Shown here piece by piece: positions 60,537 through 64,000 of a stretch of DNA of 64,000 nt. A program made the position numbers and the translations under genes. The DNA is from JAXHLG01 sp034522495 (GTDB lineage: Bacteria; Patescibacteriota; Minisyncoccia; Moranbacterales; DUUL01). How positions within the stretch are numbered: the stretch's first letter is position 1; each line of letters starts with the position of its first letter. The stretch covers positions 868,001 to 932,000 of the forward strand of contig JAXHLG010000002.1 of NCBI GenBank assembly GCA_034522495.1, in the 5' to 3' direction. A model generated the notes under the pieces. It was not told the DNA's origin and ran no database searches. It worked only from the letters and a program-made list of their open reading frames with translations.

Positions 60537-63500
60537 TTATATGTTTATATGTTTAGACGACTCCCCCCTGCCAACAGTCCAAGTTAAAATCAAGGCAACT
60601 AGCCCTGCAAACAAGATGCCGGCAATCACCCTAAGATCATTCTCGGTTTTCTCTCCTTTTACCACCGGTTTTTCTTGATTATTTTGCCCTGAACGATTCC
60701 TTCCATCTTCATTTCCGCTGTCTTGATCACTGATAGCCGATGGCTGATAACCCTCCTTCTTTTCTCCATCGCCTTCAGTTTCTGCGGCTGTATAGCTCGC
60801 GCTCCCTTCACTTTGATCCCCGATAACTGCTGACTGATGACTCTCCTCTTCATCTTCCTCATCTTCACTATCTTTATCTTCATCCCCATCTTCGTCTTCT
60901 TCTTCATTTCCCTCCTCATCCCGATCCTCACCGTCCGATGACTGATCGTTTTCTTCTTCACCCGCGCTGCCATCGCTCTGGTGACTGGTGACAGATGACT
61001 GGTGACTTTCATCATCTTCTTCAGCTGTGCTGTCTCCGACTTCTTGATCATTACCGCTTTGTTCCCCGATGACCTGACCACCTTCCCCACTTTCACACTT
61101 GCCTTCACTTTCTTCACTTTCACACTCATGTTCATCACTGGCCGCCTCATCGCCAATCACCACTTCTTCATCCTCATTACCCCCGTTATCACTCTCTTTA
61201 TTATCTTCATCTTGATGACCGGCAACTGGTGACCGGCGACTTTCCTTTTCATTTTCATCTTGATCCCCGCTGACCGATGACTGGTCACAATTTTCCTCAC
61301 CTTCACACTTGCCCTCACTTTCTTCACTTTCTTCACTTTCCACTACAAAATCAAACTCCTGCTCTCCTCCGGAAACAGCTGTTCCCTCGATAACCTTCTC
61401 AACCTTGTCCTCCACTTCCCCGTCTTCATCTTCAACAAAAGAAACCGCCTCAATCCGGAAATCCCCCTCGCCGGTTCCCTGAGTTTTAATTTTATACTCC
61501 CCTTCCTCAAAATTGGGAATCGTCACAAATTCATCCTGCGTGTCAAACCCCGAATAATACGCCAACTCCACCTCATTCACCGCCTCCCCCGACTCAAAAT
61601 CCTTCCCGACAATCTTTCCCGAAGGCGAAACCACTTGAATATCGACCGGGGAATGAACATTAAATAAAAAGACATTGGTGATGTTTAAGTCAGTATCATA
61701 ATCGCAATTCTCTTTTCCACTTAAAGTTTTGAAAATCCTACACTGGGAAGTGGTTGGCAAATCAATATGAACAGACTTAATTTCAAAGGCTTGATCGGCC
61801 GGAATTCCGTTAGCGCTTTCATAAGGCACGGTTTCATCTCCCCTCCCAAACTCCAAACCCTGGTCGGTGCCTTTGTCGCCAAAGTCTTCCGGCCGGCCAT
61901 TTTCCCAAGTGCTCCCAACTTCGCCCGACGCCTCTACTTTTAAACCGGTAATAGTTCTATCTTCATCCATTTTGCCAACAATGTTTGTGAATCTAACCAA
62001 CCTGTTTTCTCTGAAATCTTGAATGGAATTGGGTTGGTTAATTTCTTCCAGAAAATAGTTTCTGGGATAGTCTTCTGGGTACTCTCGCATCTCTTCCTTT
62101 CCAACATCATAAAGGTAATCGTAATCCGGCAGCAATTCTCGCACGGAATGCACTTCATTTCTTATGTAAGAAAATAGGTCATCGTAATCGTTGTGTTTAG
62201 CTTCTCGGGAATAATGATGTTTAATGAGATTCTCTTTCCAAGTAAAAAATCCTTCTCCGCCCTCCCACATCAAATAAGCTTTAGGCGACCCCCTGTGAGG
62301 CGTCCCCAGAGTAATCAACTGATCCACTTCATAACCATAACTCTTTCCCTGAATGTAGCTCCTGGCCACCAAGCCTCCCATGGAATGGGCCGCCAAATCT
62401 ACGTACATCGCCCCGGTTTCTTTTTTCACCTCTTTGATTTTTTCAGACAGCTTGCCGGCTGTCATGACATTGGAATTCCGCCAGTTGTAAGGAAAGGTGA
62501 ATAAATTCACTCCTTTTTGATAGCCATTGTCTTGCAGTGAATCAATTAACTCGTCATAGGAATGCAAAATAGGATCCATTACCAAATCATTGCCGATCAT
62601 TTCCTCGGCCGAGCCCATAAACCCGGGGATAATAATCAGGGGATCGGCAATCAAGTCCTTAGCCCTGAATCCTTCTATTCCGAGATGCTTCCCCACTACC
62701 TTTTTTCCTTGCCCGGAAGGAGAAATGTAGGTATCCTGATGCTCGTCATAATATTGCCAGCTTCGATCAACCAAATCCGGTCCAAACGGAGATCCATACC
62801 AATTGTTCTTCAGCAAAAACAGCTCCTCGCACTTTGCCGGATTGTTTTCCCCGCAATCAAAATCAGACCTTATAGCCGCATCCTGCTGGCTGCCCTCAAA
62901 ATTGCTATTGATAATTTGAACCAACTCTCCCTGCCTGAAAGAAAAATTGTCTGGATGAATGTTTTTGCCGCTGATGAAAACATCCGTATTTCTATTATCA
63001 AAAAAACGGCAATTTTCCATCAAGAGATTGCCGCCCAGATGATGAATGGGAAACCTCTCTTCTTTTTTAGTTTCTTTTTCTTGAGCCAAAGCTTTGGGGA
63101 CCAGCGGGAAAGACCGCCTAACTTGCTGGCTTGGCTCCGCTTCATACTCATAAACTCCGCCGGCCTTGCTGATTTGAGCATATCTAAGATATCCGCTAAA
63201 ACCCTTCCCTCTATTGCTTCCTTCAAAAATTAGAGAAAAAGCGCTTTTCTCTTGATCGGAAGTGAATTTTATCCAGTCTTTTTCAGTGCCGTTAGCCACC
63301 AGTAATCCTCCGTCTTCAATCAAAATAAAGGGGGCCGGCCGGCCCTCCTCTCTTTTGAATTTAATAGTGGTTCCCTTTTGTATCCTCAATAAAGCTCCCT
63401 CCTTTATCACTACCGCTTCCTCAATCACCTTTTCTCCGCTCCAAACATTGTTCCGTCCTTCTATTTCGATCACTTCCTCGGGCTTGGCAATTCCAGCTCC

Positions 63501-63626
63501 CCTCCCGGCTTCCGCTTCCGCCTTTCCAAAATCGCCGACAAGCCCGAAGCAGAATAAGAGACCTAACAACAAAGCAAATAAAAACAATCCCCTCCAAGCG
63601 CTAGCGCTTATTTTTCCGGATAACAT
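60537..63626 (-). CDS. Large secreted LCAT-like lipase/acyltransferase
   Basis: 1029 residues. Signal peptide about 14-32. Residues 45-300 look like a beta-helix or right-handed strand region (GALLRIQKGTTIKFKREEGR, NLLMENCRFFDNRNTDVF). The catalytic part spans about 325-560: LIIIPGFMGSAEEM, FPYNWRNSNV and nucleophile Ser in LAAHSMGGLVARSY about 420, then LGTPHRGSP; this is the LCAT/lipase layout. About 745-990 is an acidic, Ser/Gln-rich low-complexity stretch with HQSSVTSHQS-type units; a final helix (about 1000-1020) anchors it. Probably acts on lipids at the cell surface. Confidence 0.88.
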   Translation of the reverse strand: MLSGKISASAWRGLFLFALLLGLLFCFGLVGDFGKAEAEAGRGAGIAKPEEVIEIEGRNNVWSGEKVIEEAVVIKEGALLRIQKGTTIKFKREEGRPAPFILIEDGGLLVANGTEKDWIKFTSDQEKSAFSLIFEGSNRGKGFSGYLRYAQISKAGGVYEYEAEPSQQVRRSFPLVPKALAQEKETKKEERFPIHHLGGNLLMENCRFFDNRNTDVFISGKNIHPDNFSFRQGELVQIINSNFEGSQQDAAIRSDFDCGENNPAKCEELFLLKNNWYGSPFGPDLVDRSWQYYDEHQDTYISPSGQGKKVVGKHLGIEGFRAKDLIADPLIIIPGFMGSAEEMIGNDLVMDPILHSYDELIDSLQDNGYQKGVNLFTFPYNWRNSNVMTAGKLSEKIKEVKKETGAMYVDLAAHSMGGLVARSYIQGKSYGYEVDQLITLGTPHRGSPKAYLMWEGGEGFFTWKENLIKHHYSREAKHNDYDDLFSYIRNEVHSVRELLPDYDYLYDVGKEEMREYPEDYPRNYFLEEINQPNSIQDFRENRLVRFTNIVGKMDEDRTITGLKVEASGEVGSTWENGRPEDFGDKGTDQGLEFGRGDETVPYESANGIPADQAFEIKSVHIDLPTTSQCRIFKTLSGKENCDYDTDLNITNVFLFNVHSPVDIQVVSPSGKIVGKDFESGEAVNEVELAYYSGFDTQDEFVTIPNFEEGEYKIKTQGTGEGDFRIEAVSFVEDEDGEVEDKVEKVIEGTAVSGGEQEFDFVVESEESEESEGKCEGEENCDQSSVSGDQDENEKESRRSPVAGHQDEDNKESDNGGNEDEEVVIGDEAASDEHECESEESEGKCESGEGGQVIGEQSGNDQEVGDSTAEEDDESHQSSVTSHQSDGSAGEEENDQSSDGEDRDEEGNEEEDEDGDEDKDSEDEEDEEESHQSAVIGDQSEGSASYTAAETEGDGEKKEGYQPSAISDQDSGNEDGRNRSGQNNQEKPVVKGEKTENDLRVIAGILFAGLVALILTWTVGRGESSKHINI

Positions 63627-63906
63627 TTTTTACAAATAAACCTAAAAGAATTACGAATAATATTAAATTGATTATTGGCCAAATATAAATAGAAAAGTCT
63701 TGAAGCCATCTTAGATCATAAAATCTGAAAACTAATGACCCTATTGCATAAGTCAAATAAACTGACAAATTAGCCAGAGATGAAAAAACAAATAAACTTA
63801 AAATTTTTCTCCTAGAAAAAAAATAAATAAATAAGCCAAAGACGAAAGAAGTAGCCACCATTGTAATCATAATATGCAAATCTTGTTCAGTGTTTCCTCC
63901 AAACAT
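63601..63906 (-). CDS. Small membrane protein
   Basis: 101 residues, three hydrophobic helices (about 12-30, 36-60, 72-92) and a basic C-terminal end (FVKNVIRKNKR). Its end overlaps the start of the large LCAT-like gene by 26 nt, so the two are translationally linked. No family recognised. Confidence 0.7.
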   Translation of the reverse strand: MFGGNTEQDLHIMITMVATSFVFGLFIYFFSRRKILSLFVFSSLANLSVYLTYAIGSLVFRFYDLRWLQDFSIYIWPIINLILFVILLGLFVKNVIRKNKR

Positions 63907-64000
63907 ACCTCAACCTTAATTCTTAACTCCCCCAAACTTAACATCTATAAATATTTTATGCAAATGGGCAGTAGCAACTCATTTAAACATACAAACATTT
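63907..64000. other. Right edge, no feature recognised
   Basis: 94 bp of AT-rich sequence ending in TTAAACATACAAACATTT words like those at 60,280-60,300. A promoter for the gene at 63,906 may lie here. Confidence 0.4.

Overview
The window looks like a piece of a Candidate Phyla Radiation (Patescibacteria) genome, most likely Parcubacteria-like. The evidence is a 16S rRNA gene with a CPR-type 530-loop variant, a self-splicing intron and several large insertions, no 23S gene beside it, many short genes without Shine-Dalgarno sites, and gene families common in Parcubacteria (PEGA-domain beta-propeller, VanZ-like, MurJ, lone GroES, stand-alone SufBD, degenerate DHH protein). TGA, TAA and TAG all act as stops, so this is not an SR1/Gracilibacteria genome with TGA recoded. 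Placement below phylum level is a guess.

Layout. 0-8.5 kb: small zinc-ribbon and membrane proteins, a CYTH protein, TspO, a GNAT/antiporter/Tat-exported transglycosylase operon, MurJ, and a rhodanese/DUF1858 redox pair. 8.5-12.6 kb: two paralogous membrane-anchored metallophosphoesterases around an extracytoplasmic propeller-like protein. 12.7-17 kb: SufBD and an unusual leuS. 17-20 kb: HAD protein, tRNA-Ile, an IS element, tRNA-Ala and tRNA-Val. 20-26 kb: glycosyltransferase, carbonic-anhydrase-like protein and the three AmmeMemoRadiSam genes. 26-34.2 kb: secreted or anchored proteins (M23 peptidase, alpha/beta hydrolase, acidic Ser/Glu-rich protein, third metallophosphoesterase, cysteine-containing secreted protein). 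34.5-43.6 kb: a second alpha/beta hydrolase, CopB-type ATPase, MccF-like peptidase, Fic, Nudix, HExxH protein, HAD and P-loop kinase. 44-47.4 kb: the interrupted 16S gene and its promoter. 47.7-64 kb: two lipoproteins, DHH-like protein, DUF192/MraY-like pair, VanZ, HAD-IB, SecD, PEGA protein, a GIY-YIG gene inside REP repeats, GroES and a 1029-residue LCAT-like surface protein.

Three things stand out. First, nested genes: LeuRS carries a complete RBBP9/YdeN-like serine hydrolase inside its synthetase body, and SecD carries a parvulin prolyl-isomerase domain that looks circularly permuted. Second, the 16S gene spans about 2.9 kb: a group I intron with a LAGLIDADG endonuclease plus four ORF-less, self-complementary AT-rich inserts, two of them bracketed by pairs of short hairpins. 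Third, the intergenic DNA is full of palindromic elements: ten copies of a 130-210 bp MITE-like element (family A), a second inverted-repeat family (B), REP-type palindromes around a GIY-YIG nuclease gene, and degenerate arrays of 7-8 nt words. The same word-arrays occur within the 16S inserts and in frame inside leuS. Functional calls rest on motif recognition by eye; no database search or structure prediction was run.
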